DNA of 64,000 nt from Anaerolineales bacterium UBA2317 (GCA_002345215.1 DDVH01000015.1:1-64000), one strand, 5' to 3'. Numbered from the stretch's first letter, positions 17,260 through 25,641 are shown. Notes: generated from the letters alone by a model not told the origin. A program made the numbers and translations.

Positions 17260-18132
17260 ATGTCATTCAACGATAGATCCCGTTTGGATCCAAATCAAGT
17301 GCAAGATAGGCGCGGACAAGGAAGAGGCAGGAGAATCGCTATCGGAGGAGGCGGACTTACTTTAGTCCTTGTAGTAGCGGCGTTGCTGTTAGGCGTGGAC
17401 CCTACTGCCTTGTTAAGTATTGATACGAGTCAACAAGCACCTTATTCAAATCAAAGCGTAGATGAGAACTTCGACTTGCAAGCAGAATGTCAAACAGGTG
17501 CAGATGCAAATACCCGTCAGGATTGCCGCATTGTGGGCTTCGTCAATAGCATTCAGGCATTTTGGGACGAAGAATTTGCTCGCAATGGTGTCCAATACAC
17601 TTATGCAGATACAGTTCTATTTAGTGAGGCAACGGAAGCCGCTTGTGGATATGCCAGCTCCGCCATGGGACCGTTTTACTGTCCGCTAGACCAGCAGGTA
17701 TATCTAGACCTCGATTTTTTCAACGACCTAGAAACACGCTTCGGTGCTCAGGGCGGCGCGTTTGCTGAAGCGTATGTCCTTGCACACGAGTATGGACATC
17801 ACGTACAAAACCAGTTCGGTTTATTATCGAGCTCAAGAGCTACGGGACCAGAGAGCGAAGCTGTTGAAATCGAACTCCAAGCAGACTGCTTTGCCGGCGT
17901 CTGGGCATTCCACGCCACTGAGACCGGTTTCCTAACACAAGTGACGAATCAAGATATCATTCAGGCTTTGGATGCTGCCGCTTCTGTTGGTGATGACCGC
18001 ATCCAACGTCAGACACAAGGCTACGTCTCACCCGAATCGTGGACACATGGATCTTCTGAGCAAAGGCAGTTGGCACTAAGGGATGGTTTGCAAAGCGGAG
18101 ACATCAATACCTGTGAGACGCCCGGTTGGTAA
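17260..18132 (+). CDS. Neutral zinc metallopeptidase, YpfJ-like, membrane anchored
   Basis: This 290-residue protein has the HExxH motif in LAHEYGHHVQ (near residue 180) and a downstream Glu-rich segment ESEAVEIELQADCFAG typical of the YpfJ-type putative neutral zinc metallopeptidases. An N-terminal basic region (RRGQGRGRRIA) precedes one transmembrane segment at about 28-50, so the catalytic domain should face outside. Four cysteines (AECQ, QDCR, AACG, FYCP) may form disulfides, which fits export. AAAGGATG precedes the ATG. The physiological substrate of the family is not known. Confidence 0.88.
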   Translation: MSFNDRSRLDPNQVQDRRGQGRGRRIAIGGGGLTLVLVVAALLLGVDPTALLSIDTSQQAPYSNQSVDENFDLQAECQTGADANTRQDCRIVGFVNSIQAFWDEEFARNGVQYTYADTVLFSEATEAACGYASSAMGPFYCPLDQQVYLDLDFFNDLETRFGAQGGAFAEAYVLAHEYGHHVQNQFGLLSSSRATGPESEAVEIELQADCFAGVWAFHATETGFLTQVTNQDIIQALDAAASVGDDRIQRQTQGYVSPESWTHGSSEQRQLALRDGLQSGDINTCETPGW

Positions 18133-18234
18133 ACATACACATATTGTGATGTGGCTTTGACAGTTCGGAATATCGTTTATTTCTCCTTGACGAAAAAGAA
18201 CACAAGTTCTACAATCTCCAAAAGGAGATTTCCT

Positions 18235-18690
18235 ATGGCAGATAAAAGCAAGTCCGCTCAAAAGGACATTTCAGTCAAAGACTATATTGCTTCACTCAAT
18301 GATGAGCAAACTATAAAAGATAGTCAAACGCTGCTTAAGATGATGCAAGAAATCAGTGGGAAAAAGCCAAAGTTGACAAATGAAGGTACTATCGCGTTTG
18401 ACACCTACCATTACAAATACGACAGCGGACGCGAAGGCGACGCTCTCGTGATTGGCTTTCATCCAAGAAAAGGAAAAATCACAGTCTACTTAATGGATGG
18501 CACCGCACGCTACGCCAAATTGCTGGCAAATTTAGGTAAACATACGACTACTGGATATTGTCTCTATATCAAGCGGCTTAGTGATATAGATTTATCAATT
18601 CTTGAACAAATCGTGGAAGAGTCGTATGAAAATATAAAGTCAAAGTCTAAAGACGGACCTATTGAGAAAATATTATGGCAAACTGAATAA
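18235..18690 (+). CDS. DUF1801 / YdhG-like domain protein
   Basis: This 151-residue protein has the DUF1801 pattern: a helical start (SVKDYIASLNDEQTIKDSQTLLKMMQEISG), WxYDTYHYKYDSGREGD-like strands and the C-terminal GYCLYIKRLSDIDLSILEQIV. The ATG at 18235 after AAAAGGAG is chosen over an in-frame upstream start. The family is widespread and small; the biochemical role is unknown. It stands alone here. Confidence 0.8.
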   Translation: MADKSKSAQKDISVKDYIASLNDEQTIKDSQTLLKMMQEISGKKPKLTNEGTIAFDTYHYKYDSGREGDALVIGFHPRKGKITVYLMDGTARYAKLLANLGKHTTTGYCLYIKRLSDIDLSILEQIVEESYENIKSKSKDGPIEKILWQTE

Positions 18691-18727
18691 CAAGATGACG
18701 CGTCTCGTCCCACTTTAATAATATTAT

Positions 18728-19156
18728 TTAGGGATTATATATTTCCATCCATCGGGTTGGGTCTTCAAGCTCAGTAAAACCAAACTGTTTATAAAATCTG
18801 TGAGCATCTTTTGTGAGCAAACACCAACGCTTTAATCCTTGTAATTCATGATGAGACATAATACATTCCATCAGTCATTTGCCCAAAGCACGGTCACGAT
18901 AATCTTCATGGATGAAAACATCGCATACATAAGCAAATACTGAATAATCTGTCACAATGCGCGCAAAACCAATTTGTCGTTGTTTATTTTGGAGGTCATA
19001 CACTCCAAAATTCAAAGAATGTTGAAGCGACCTTTCAATCAAATCACGCGGGCGCTTGTTTGCCCAATATGCCTGCGCGAGAAAATCACAAATTGCGTCA
19101 ATGTTTAAAATTGCATCGTCATCTGAAATTAAATAGTTATCTTGTTTCCATTCCAT
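18728..19156 (-). pseudogene. GNAT acetyltransferase interrupted by an in-frame TGA
   Basis: The 143-codon reading frame runs from an ATG with AGAGG upstream to a TAA at 18728-18730, with one in-frame TGA at 18875-18877. Before the stop it reads FARIVTDYSVFAYVCDVFI and DYRDRALGK, the acetyl-CoA loop of GNAT enzymes. After the stop the frame continues LMECIMSHHEL and DAHRFYKQFGFTELE, the usual GNAT C-terminus. Homologous proteins normally have a Trp or similar after LGK, so a TGG to TGA change explains the break. A truncated 93-residue product would lack half of the fold. A sequencing error cannot be excluded. Confidence 0.8.
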
Positions 19157-19174
19157 GTTGATTACCTCTTAACA

Positions 19175-19199
19175 TGGGCGAGATGACCTTCGCCCCTAC
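19175..19199. repeat. Half copy of family E repeat
   Basis: GGGCGAGATGACCTTCGCCCCTAC matches the second hairpin of the copies at 12513 and 14659. Confidence 0.6.
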
Positions 19200-19203
19200 A
19201 AAA

Positions 19204-20583
19204 TTAAATTAACATCACTTCCACAATTTCACCAGCCGATAAGCCCGTTGCATCAGGATGAATTTTTAACAAGCCATCTGCCGAGGCAAGTGTAAAAATT
19301 AAATTTGATTTTCCAAATATCGGTTCAGCCTCGTAATTTACGATTTCCGATTTCCGATTTACGAATCCCAATTCCCGATTCCCAATTAACTTCACCGGAA
19401 ACCAATCTTCACGCCCTGCTTGTGACGACAAATTCACAGTCAACTTTGCTTGCACACTTGCTCTTGGTTTTGGGGTCACGCCTAATAATTTTTCAATCAC
19501 TGGCACTACAAATAAATATCCATTCACCAACGCACTGACAGGATTTCCCGGTAAGCCAATCACTGCCTTGCCGTCACATACGCCCAAAATTGTTGGCTTG
19601 CCGGGGCGTGTGTTGATGCCGTGCACCAAAACTCCGGGGCTTCCTAATTGGCTTATCACTTCGGCTGTCATATCGCGTGTGGATGCAGATGAACCCGCCG
19701 TGATAAGCACCACATCACATTCAGATAGCGCTTTCAGCGCCGCTTCTTTCAAGGCTTCAAATTGGTCGCTGATAATCCCATATCTTTTTGCTTCGCCTCC
19801 GCTTTTTTGAATCAATGCAGACAGTGTATATGAGTTGATGTCTCTGACTTGTCCCATCTTTGGTTGTTGACTCGGTTCAATAACCTCATCACCTGTTGAA
19901 ATAATCCCCACTTTTGCTAATCTGGCTACACGCAGAAACGTAATCCCCAATGCCATCAACCCGCCGATTTCTGCTGGGCGAATCAATGTTCCTTTTGGAA
20001 TCACCAATTGATTTTGAGCTACATCTTCGCCGATTCTTATAACATTTTCACCATCTGCAACGGATTTGAATATTTCAATTTCAAAAGATTTAGCCAGAGA
20101 GGGCACAGAGTCCACTGAGATTTTTTGAGGGTTTTCTCTGTGTTCTTTGTGTTCTTTGTGTTCTTTGTGGTCTCCGTGGTGAATGCTCTGAGTGTATTCC
20201 AACATGACAACGGCATCTGCATTTTTGGGGAGCATGCCACCAGTGTGAATCAAAGCACATTGACCAGATTCAATTTCAAACGAAGGTTCTTCCCCCATCG
20301 GCACTTCACCAATCAAATTAAGATATGCAGGTAAAGAATCGGTTGCGCCGAATGTATCTTTTGATTTGACAGCATAGCCATCTACAGTGCTTCTTGTAAA
20401 TTCAGGTAATGGATGTGGAGAAAAAATATCTTCGGCGGTGACTCTGCCTAAAGATAAATCCACACTCACAGATTCAGAATCAACTATCCCCGAAGACGAT
20501 GCGTTGAGTTCATCGAAACGAAGATGCGAAAGCAATTTTTCACGCGCTTCATCTGGCGGAAGGAGAGTCAAAAATTCTGGCAT
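19204..20583 (-). CDS. moeA: Molybdopterin molybdenumtransferase MoeA
   Basis: This 459-residue protein inserts molybdate into molybdopterin-AMP, the last step of molybdenum cofactor synthesis. Family motifs are STVDGYAVKS, GTLIRPAEIGGLMALG, STGDEV, TAGSSASTRD, RPGKPTILG and GLPGNPVSALV. The usual length is about 400 residues. The excess maps to two repeat-derived in-frame segments: residues 135-163 with HKEHKEHKEH, from a family B repeat, and residues 399-418 with GFVNRKSEIVN. The gene starts 1 nt after the UbiA-like gene ends, so the two are co-transcribed. It would serve the XdhD-like hydroxylase at 54327 and other molybdoenzymes. Confidence 0.93.
   Translation of the reverse strand: MPEFLTLLPPDEAREKLLSHLRFDELNASSSGIVDSESVSVDLSLGRVTAEDIFSPHPLPEFTRSTVDGYAVKSKDTFGATDSLPAYLNLIGEVPMGEEPSFEIESGQCALIHTGGMLPKNADAVVMLEYTQSIHHGDHKEHKEHKEHRENPQKISVDSVPSLAKSFEIEIFKSVADGENVIRIGEDVAQNQLVIPKGTLIRPAEIGGLMALGITFLRVARLAKVGIISTGDEVIEPSQQPKMGQVRDINSYTLSALIQKSGGEAKRYGIISDQFEALKEAALKALSECDVVLITAGSSASTRDMTAEVISQLGSPGVLVHGINTRPGKPTILGVCDGKAVIGLPGNPVSALVNGYLFVVPVIEKLLGVTPKPRASVQAKLTVNLSSQAGREDWFPVKLIGNRELGFVNRKSEIVNYEAEPIFGKSNLIFTLASADGLLKIHPDATGLSAGEIVEVMLI
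19330..19389. repeat. Family G repeat inside moeA (ATTTCCGATTTCCGATTTAC)
   Basis: Direct repeat units of TTTCCGATTTACG followed by AATTCCCGATTCCCAATT lie in the 3-prime part of moeA and are translated in frame. No second copy was found in this window, so the family status rests on its simple tandem form. Confidence 0.55.
20096..20181. repeat. Family B repeat inside moeA
   Basis: GGGCACAGAGTCCACTGAG, a T-rich centre, and TTCTCTGTGTTCTTTGTG with two extra TTCTTTGTG units and TCTCCGTGG. The same design (CACAGAG...CTCTGTG) is seen at 23215, 37553, 46142 and 58415. On the minus strand the tandem units are read as HKE-HKE-HKE. Confidence 0.8.
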
Positions 20584-20584
20584 G

Positions 20585-21439
20585 TTATCTTAACCAAAAA
20601 GTTAATGTCAAGAAATATGTAGTTAATCCAAACACTATTAAAGATGTTGAGGTTAATAATTTCCAGTTGGGTGGATTTCCATTTGCAATGGCGCGGACTT
20701 GGATGATTTGAAAAATCGCGAATGGCAGTGTGAGAAATGCGGTCCAGATTAAATTGAATGAAAAACCAAAGAATGGCGCAATGGCAAAAACCGCATAAGC
20801 AAAAATGATGAGGCTATGATGAATTGGGACGGCGCGTTGCCATGTAAACAAACGAAGCATGGTGCCGCGTTGATATTTTTCATCATCAACAAACGTTGGG
20901 AAGTTAAGAATTAGAAAATAAGCCAGTGCTAAAGCAGTAAGTGGAATAATTAAGATAGTTAACAAACGATGCGTTTCATTTACTTGCAACACAAAACCGA
21001 TAGATGGAATGATATAAGCAATTTGAACAGCCAGAGTTAATTCTCCAAAGCCGCGATTGATTAAACGAATCGGCGGAATGGAATAAATGATGATGGCAAT
21101 GAGTAACAAGAAAAAAGGAAAAAGAGTAATTTGATAATTGGTAAATAGTAAATATGTGAGTGTGATAGATGCTGAAATTAAACCGATTGAAATGTAAAGC
21201 AAATTATTGCGTAGCGTTTCTATTTTGGCTGGTGATTCATTTTCTATCAAAGGTTCGTTATGCGGACGAAATGTTTCAGATAAAAAGTTCATGCTCAATT
21301 GTGCAAACAGAATGATGACCAAGCCCAAAATAAATGGTGTTGCTTGAAATGCTTCACCAAGATAGGCAGGGATACTTGAACCGAGGAGATAGGTCAAGGA
21401 GGCGAGCAGGAGCGTGAGGGGTTTAGAGAGTTTTAGCAT
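20585..21439 (-). CDS. UbiA prenyltransferase-like membrane protein
   Basis: This 284-residue protein has about eight or nine hydrophobic helices. The fold-level pattern is UbiA-like: an early helix, FAQLSMNFLSET at the place of the first Asp-rich motif (normally NDxxD), and NFPTFVDDEKYQRGT at the place of the second (DxxxD). The first motif lacks its aspartates, so prenyl diphosphate handling may be altered. UbiA enzymes attach prenyl chains to aromatic rings or make membrane lipids. It is encoded just upstream of moeA, 1 nt apart, with no obvious functional link. Confidence 0.65.
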   Translation of the reverse strand: MLKLSKPLTLLLASLTYLLGSSIPAYLGEAFQATPFILGLVIILFAQLSMNFLSETFRPHNEPLIENESPAKIETLRNNLLYISIGLISASITLTYLLFTNYQITLFPFFLLLIAIIIYSIPPIRLINRGFGELTLAVQIAYIIPSIGFVLQVNETHRLLTILIIPLTALALAYFLILNFPTFVDDEKYQRGTMLRLFTWQRAVPIHHSLIIFAYAVFAIAPFFGFSFNLIWTAFLTLPFAIFQIIQVRAIANGNPPNWKLLTSTSLIVFGLTTYFLTLTFWLR

Positions 21440-21483
21440 AAATTAATTAAAAGGTTAATCATAGTTCATTAATTCTTAAGATT

Positions 21484-22080
21484 TTATCCATATCTAGTTT
21501 GAAAAACTCTATATCCATTAGGACAAAGAGACTTAACAAACTTTAATCCCATCTCAGAAAAAGGAGCTTCCCACCCAACAGAAGATAGGCTCTCACCGAG
21601 ATGATTCAATGAGCTTTCAATCATAAATTTAGCAAGTTTCTTCCTACGATGAGAAACAGCTAACCAAATCATTTTTATTAACCAAATTGGTTCATTCAAT
21701 CCCTTGGAAACGTATTGTATATCTAAATAACCAATAGCTCTATTCTTAAAACAAAGAAGAAAAAACTTGTATTTGGAATCTAAAGGGTAAGAAGGATTAA
21801 AGTGGTACGAAAATAAAGCATCACGAGAAACTGATAAGCTAACATATCGAGAAAGTTTTTGTAAACGATCTACTTGTGAATTAGTAGATTTTGAATCAAT
21901 AAGTAACAGGCAAGTGTCCTGTTCTTTAATTATGATTTGGTCTTTTACAGTTATATTGATACGAATACCGTTTACAACATCATCATGTATCTTAGTATGA
22001 AACTCTTTGTCCCCAAGTTCTGAAGGTACGTACATACAACCGCAAATATCACAAATTTCAACAGGATTATCTATAGTCAT
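21484..22080 (-). CDS. Eco1/ESCO-like acetyltransferase with N-terminal zinc finger
   Basis: This 198-residue protein begins with C10-x2-C13-G-x2-Y-x6-D24-x3-H28-x3-H32-x5-GI. The spacing matches the CCHH zinc finger (zf-C2H2_3 type) that precedes the acetyltransferase of eukaryotic cohesin acetyltransferases (Eco1, ESCO1/2). The C-terminal part also recalls that family: IWLIKMIWLAVSHRRKKLAK at the acetyl-CoA loop, and APFSEMGLKFVKSLCPNGYR near the end, where ESCO has a similar SDPTPDG..FA segment. About 85 residues in between are not recognised. The ATG at 22078-22080 is preferred to the TTG 12 nt upstream; it lies 2 nt after the aminotransferase stop, so translation is probably coupled. The target is unknown; bacteria have no cohesin, so another protein substrate is expected. 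The comparison is from memory, not from an alignment. Confidence 0.65.
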   Translation of the reverse strand: MTIDNPVEICDICGCMYVPSELGDKEFHTKIHDDVVNGIRINITVKDQIIIKEQDTCLLLIDSKSTNSQVDRLQKLSRYVSLSVSRDALFSYHFNPSYPLDSKYKFFLLCFKNRAIGYLDIQYVSKGLNEPIWLIKMIWLAVSHRRKKLAKFMIESSLNHLGESLSSVGWEAPFSEMGLKFVKSLCPNGYRVFQTRYG

Positions 22081-22082
22081 AG

Positions 22083-23201
22083 TTAAAGCCAAGAAATCGA
22101 ATTTATATATTCTTCCAACCTCTCCACAGCTTGTGGGAGATTCTTTCTTCCAAGACCTAAACGAAAATGATTGCTCTCTTCGCCATACATAGAAGCAGGT
22201 AAAAGCAAAACACCAGCCTTCTTGACCAAGTCATCACAAAATTCGTCAACGTTTCCTTTGAGCAATTTTGGAAATCCCATCGAGCCTGCTTGCGGACGAG
22301 TCCATGTGAAAAGTGAAGAATGACGCGTGAATAATTCATCAATGATTTCCAAATTATTTTTGATAATCCCAACATTTCTGGCAATTAACTTTTGTCGATG
22401 ACGAAGTGCAACTTCTGCCAGAAATTCGCTGGGAGCAGAATTGCATATTGTCGTGTAATCTTTCAAACTCGCCATGGCATCATAGATTTTTTTATTCTTT
22501 GTCGCAATCCAACCGATTCGCAAACCTGCCAGTCCATAAGTTTTTGAAGTCACGCCCAATGAAACAGCATTTTCGTTCACGTCACATGCAGCGGGTAGAC
22601 GTTGAGTCGGGTCATATTCTGATTCTCGATAGACTTCATCACTAAACAACAAAATATTTTTTTCTTGAGCAATTTGATTAACGGCTTCAAAATCCACACG
22701 CGACATCAAATATCCAGTCGGGTTATGCGGCGTGTTGATGATGATAGCTTTGGTATTGAGTTGAATCTGGCTTTTCAATTCATCCAAATCCAAACGCCAG
22801 CCGTTTTCTTCACGCGCCTGCCAATTACAAATTTCACAGCCAATTGATTTTGCAACTTCACTCAACGATTGATAATGAGGCGTATGCACAATGATGTGGT
22901 CATTCTTTTTCAATGCCGCGTGCATGAAAAGATAAATCGCTTCTTCCGCGCCTGCAAAGGTCAGCACATCGTCAGCATTGATTTTGCTGTAAATTTTTGC
23001 AATCTCATTCCGCAGAGATGGGCTACCCAATGATTCAGTATATCCAAGCCAGACATTTTGAATTTTTTCTTTTGCATCTTCTTCAAATGCAAGCAATTCC
23101 GAAATCGGCATGGCTTCACAATCAGAAGAACACAAAGTAAATTCTGTATTGAATTCGTATTTTGCGAAATAGCGTTCAAGTTTGAATGGATGAAGTTGCA
23201 T
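22083..23201 (-). CDS. PLP-dependent aminotransferase, class I/II
   Basis: This 372-residue fold-type I aminotransferase has INTPHNPTGYLMS (Asn for the cofactor), FSDEVYRES (Asp/Tyr), TSKTYGLAGLRIGW (PLP lysine in SKTY) and NHFRLGLG near the C-terminus (the carboxylate-binding Arg). Substrate specificity is not clear; the group includes aspartate, aromatic and valine-pyruvate-like enzymes. The ATG at 23199-23201 after AAAAGG is chosen over an upstream TTG that lies in a repeat. The Eco1-like gene follows at 2 nt, an unusual pairing. Confidence 0.88.
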   Translation of the reverse strand: MQLHPFKLERYFAKYEFNTEFTLCSSDCEAMPISELLAFEEDAKEKIQNVWLGYTESLGSPSLRNEIAKIYSKINADDVLTFAGAEEAIYLFMHAALKKNDHIIVHTPHYQSLSEVAKSIGCEICNWQAREENGWRLDLDELKSQIQLNTKAIIINTPHNPTGYLMSRVDFEAVNQIAQEKNILLFSDEVYRESEYDPTQRLPAACDVNENAVSLGVTSKTYGLAGLRIGWIATKNKKIYDAMASLKDYTTICNSAPSEFLAEVALRHRQKLIARNVGIIKNNLEIIDELFTRHSSLFTWTRPQAGSMGFPKLLKGNVDEFCDDLVKKAGVLLLPASMYGEESNHFRLGLGRKNLPQAVERLEEYINSISWL

Positions 23202-23214
23202 AATAAACCTTTTT

Positions 23215-23283
23215 GCCACAGAGGTCACAGAGTTTTTTGAGAAGAACAAAAAAAGAATCTCTGTGCCTCTCTGTGTTCTCTGC
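23215..23283. repeat. Family B repeat (GCCACAGAGGTCACAGAG ... CTCTGTGTTCTCTG)
   Basis: A long imperfect hairpin with T-rich and A-rich centre lies in the promoter-proximal spacer of the aminotransferase gene. Full copies are at 37553 and 58415. Confidence 0.8.
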
Positions 23284-23318
23284 CTGCACCGTGCGCAGGC
23301 ACGTGTGTGGCTAATTAT

Positions 23319-23789
23319 TTATTTCATCGCCCTTTTAACATCACGATAATGATTCATGTGATGAATGTACAACATTTTAATCATGTCACGAATCATGGTC
23401 TCGCCTAAAAATGGATGTCTGCCTTTAATATCGAGTTCTTCTTCTTTCAAGCCTGAAACCCAAGCAATGGAATTCGCTCTCACTTCTTTATATTGCTCCA
23501 ACAATTCAGCAGGAGTGTAATCTTTCATCTTTTGTTGCTGCGTGGCGTTGTATCTATCAATCGAAAAATCTTCGGATGCACCTTCACCAGTTGTGCGGAT
23601 ACGTTCAAATAATTTAACCAAACCTTTTTCAGACGTCACAAAATGTGAAAGCACACTTCGTAAAGACCATGTTTCACCTTCAGTGTAGACTTCAGATGTC
23701 CATTGTTCTTCTGCTAATCCAGAAAAAAATGCAAACATCTTTTCGCCTTCGGATTTTAATTTTTCAGCAAGTTCAGTTGTTTCGGGCAT
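23319..23789 (-). CDS. DinB-like four-helix protein
   Basis: This 156-residue protein is of the DinB/YfiT superfamily (putative metal-binding four-helix bundle). Recognisable parts are FFSGLAEEQWTSE, WSLRSVLSHFVTSE with the first His, and MLYIHHMNHYRDVKRA near the end with the remaining His. Members are metal-dependent hydrolases or thiol transferases, or of unknown role. The ATG after GGAGACTC is chosen rather than an upstream TTG within the family D repeat. Confidence 0.82.
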   Translation of the reverse strand: MPETTELAEKLKSEGEKMFAFFSGLAEEQWTSEVYTEGETWSLRSVLSHFVTSEKGLVKLFERIRTTGEGASEDFSIDRYNATQQQKMKDYTPAELLEQYKEVRANSIAWVSGLKEEELDIKGRHPFLGETMIRDMIKMLYIHHMNHYRDVKRAMK

Positions 23790-23814
23790 AATGAGTCTCC
23801 ATTTTAGAAAATGT

Positions 23815-23953
23815 TCGTTGGTTGAGTAGGCGGTGTTCGTCCACCGTATCGAAACCAACAATTAAAAAAATAATTTTTATTTTTTGAATACTTTTCATTA
23901 ACTGGTGGTTTCGATACGCCACGAAGAACAAAAGCGTGGCTACTCAACCACCG
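23815..23953. repeat. Family D palindromic repeat (GGTTGAGTAG ... CTACTCAACC)
   Basis: Left arm GTTGGTTGAGTAGGCGG ... ATCGAAACCAAC, an A/T-rich centre, and right arm GGTGGTTTCGATACGCCACG ... GTGGCTACTCAACCACC. It is a 139-bp compound hairpin ending 2 bp before the stop of the glycosyltransferase-like gene. A second full copy is at 25642. Confidence 0.85.
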
Positions 23954-23954
23954 A

Positions 23955-25625
23955 TTATGGCTCTTGCACCTCAGCATAATTGATCGAACGCTTACCCGTT
24001 GTCGGATAAAAATAATCTCTAAATTGAGAGATTTGCACAATCAAACGTTTGCTATCTTCAAAATCATTTCGTACGTAATAATAATGCGTATCATACGGAC
24101 TATCCCCAAACACAGCCGCAAGCACATACCCATTTTCTTCGGCGTATGTTTTCAATAAAATCGTCATGCTAAACCAACGCTGACGCAAATTCGCTTCGGT
24201 TAAACGCGGTGGCACAAGCGGCGAATAATAATCATGGAACATAATGATATGCGGTTTATATTCATCTAAATACTCCATCGTTATTCCACCATTGTGTGCA
24301 ATAAATTGGTCATTCAAGCCCCACGTATCAATCGCATCCCAACCCGAATAATACGGCAACAAACCTGCTTCGGTCACTGCAATTACATACCCCTTGCCGC
24401 GATAATCCGCTAACATTTGCGCCATCTCCAAACGCCCATCGCGTTCATAAGGTCGCTCACATGTTTGTTGATATAAAATTAATTTGCAATTTTGAGTCCA
24501 TGAATAATAAACAAGACTGGCAGATAAAAGGATTAATGAGATAAAAACTACGCTTCTTTCTCTCGGGGAAAATTGATTCTGTTTCATCAACATCTGGTCT
24601 CGGTACGACTCGGAAAGAGCATCCGAGTCTACTCGACCAGCGGATATTAATGGAATCCATGACATGAGTGCAAGTGGAACTGTGGCATATTGAAAGCGTG
24701 CTCCATAGTTCATTTCGTCAGAGACCAAGCCAAAGGCAGAAGCAAAACCGATAATCGGAATTAAATATACAAGTGCAAGTTTGGTTGTTTCTTTAGCGCG
24801 AAAAGCATAGATGAATGCAAACAAAACTGGGAAAGATAATCGTAATGTATTGCCTAACGAAATCCAAAATGTAGCCCACTTCCAACCACCATCCCCTTTT
24901 TTATAAAATGGATTTGGTAATGGATAACCGAAATAATCCCAACGCCATAAAAAGTATGAACCGCCAAGTAACAAAAATGTTGTTCCAAAAATTATGATGA
25001 TTGAAATTGAATTTTTAAGTCCACGCATGACGATGATAGATAGCAACATCAAACATGCGAGGATGACTCCTTCGGGACGAATCAATCCAGTGATTAAGCC
25101 ACTTAATGAAAAAGCGAGAATCAACCAAAAGCTAGGAGTCTGCTGACGCATCAGAAGCAGGCTGAACATCCAGGTTGAAGCGGCGGCGAGGGCGAAGAAT
25201 GGAGTCCCAAAATAGGCAGAGACATAAGAGAGTCCAGTGCCGAAGACAAAATATAATCCGCTTAAAAAAGAAAGATATTTATTTCCGTTATGAATGTTTC
25301 GATTTGTAAAATAAATAATGAGAATTGTGATCAGATGCGAAACAAAACCAATGCCACGCACAGCCTGCCCGACTGTAAAACCAAGTTTGATTAACGCGGC
25401 GGATGCAACCATGAAAAGAAAATCAGTGGCGCCATCTACAGGTGCTTCGCCGATGTTCCACACAATGCCGTGACCATTTGCGAGATGTTGCGCGTAACGC
25501 ATTATCATGGCGGCATCTTCAAACGGCGGAATGGAAAAATCAATGAAGGTGAAGGAGTAGTAGAGAGAGCAGATGATTAGAAGAACAGAGAGCAGTAGGT
25601 CGGGGGAAAGTTTTTTGGAAGTCAT
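23955..25625 (-). CDS. Multi-pass glycosyltransferase-like membrane protein (GT-C type)
   Basis: This 556-residue protein has about 11 or 12 hydrophobic segments over residues 8-375 and a soluble C-terminal domain. EDAAMIMRYAQHLANGHGIV near residue 37 resembles the first external loop of GT-C transferases (PMT/ArnT), where acidic residues are catalytic. The C-terminal part has VTEAGLLPYYSGWDAIDTWG, common in this family. It likely moves a sugar from a lipid carrier to an external acceptor; the acceptor is unknown. Residues 328-344 are encoded by a family D repeat read in frame, in a loop between membrane segments. Family D copies also flank both ends of the gene. Confidence 0.8.
   Translation of the reverse strand: MTSKKLSPDLLLSVLLIICSLYYSFTFIDFSIPPFEDAAMIMRYAQHLANGHGIVWNIGEAPVDGATDFLFMVASAALIKLGFTVGQAVRGIGFVSHLITILIIYFTNRNIHNGNKYLSFLSGLYFVFGTGLSYVSAYFGTPFFALAAASTWMFSLLLMRQQTPSFWLILAFSLSGLITGLIRPEGVILACLMLLSIIVMRGLKNSISIIIIFGTTFLLLGGSYFLWRWDYFGYPLPNPFYKKGDGGWKWATFWISLGNTLRLSFPVLFAFIYAFRAKETTKLALVYLIPIIGFASAFGLVSDEMNYGARFQYATVPLALMSWIPLISAGRVDSDALSESYRDQMLMKQNQFSPRERSVVFISLILLSASLVYYSWTQNCKLILYQQTCERPYERDGRLEMAQMLADYRGKGYVIAVTEAGLLPYYSGWDAIDTWGLNDQFIAHNGGITMEYLDEYKPHIIMFHDYYSPLVPPRLTEANLRQRWFSMTILLKTYAEENGYVLAAVFGDSPYDTHYYYVRNDFEDSKRLIVQISQFRDYFYPTTGKRSINYAEVQEP
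24593..24643. repeat. Family D repeat inside the glycosyltransferase-like gene
   Basis: CTGGTCTCGGTACGACTCGG ... CCGAGTCTACTCGACCAGCGG, a 51-bp hairpin with the same ends as the right half of the copy at 25642. It is translated in frame without stops. Confidence 0.8.
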
Positions 25626-25641
25626 TTTATTTTATAAATAT

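Noticed and set aside
18875..18877. In-frame TGA as a possible selenocysteine codon.
   Set aside because: The position corresponds to a Trp-like site in the GNAT acetyl-CoA loop region, not a catalytic Cys, and no SECIS-like hairpin was noticed directly downstream.
20128..20181. Tandem TTCTTTGTG units that might suggest a CRISPR or microsatellite locus.
   Set aside because: Units are 9 bp without spacers and belong to a family B hairpin inside moeA.
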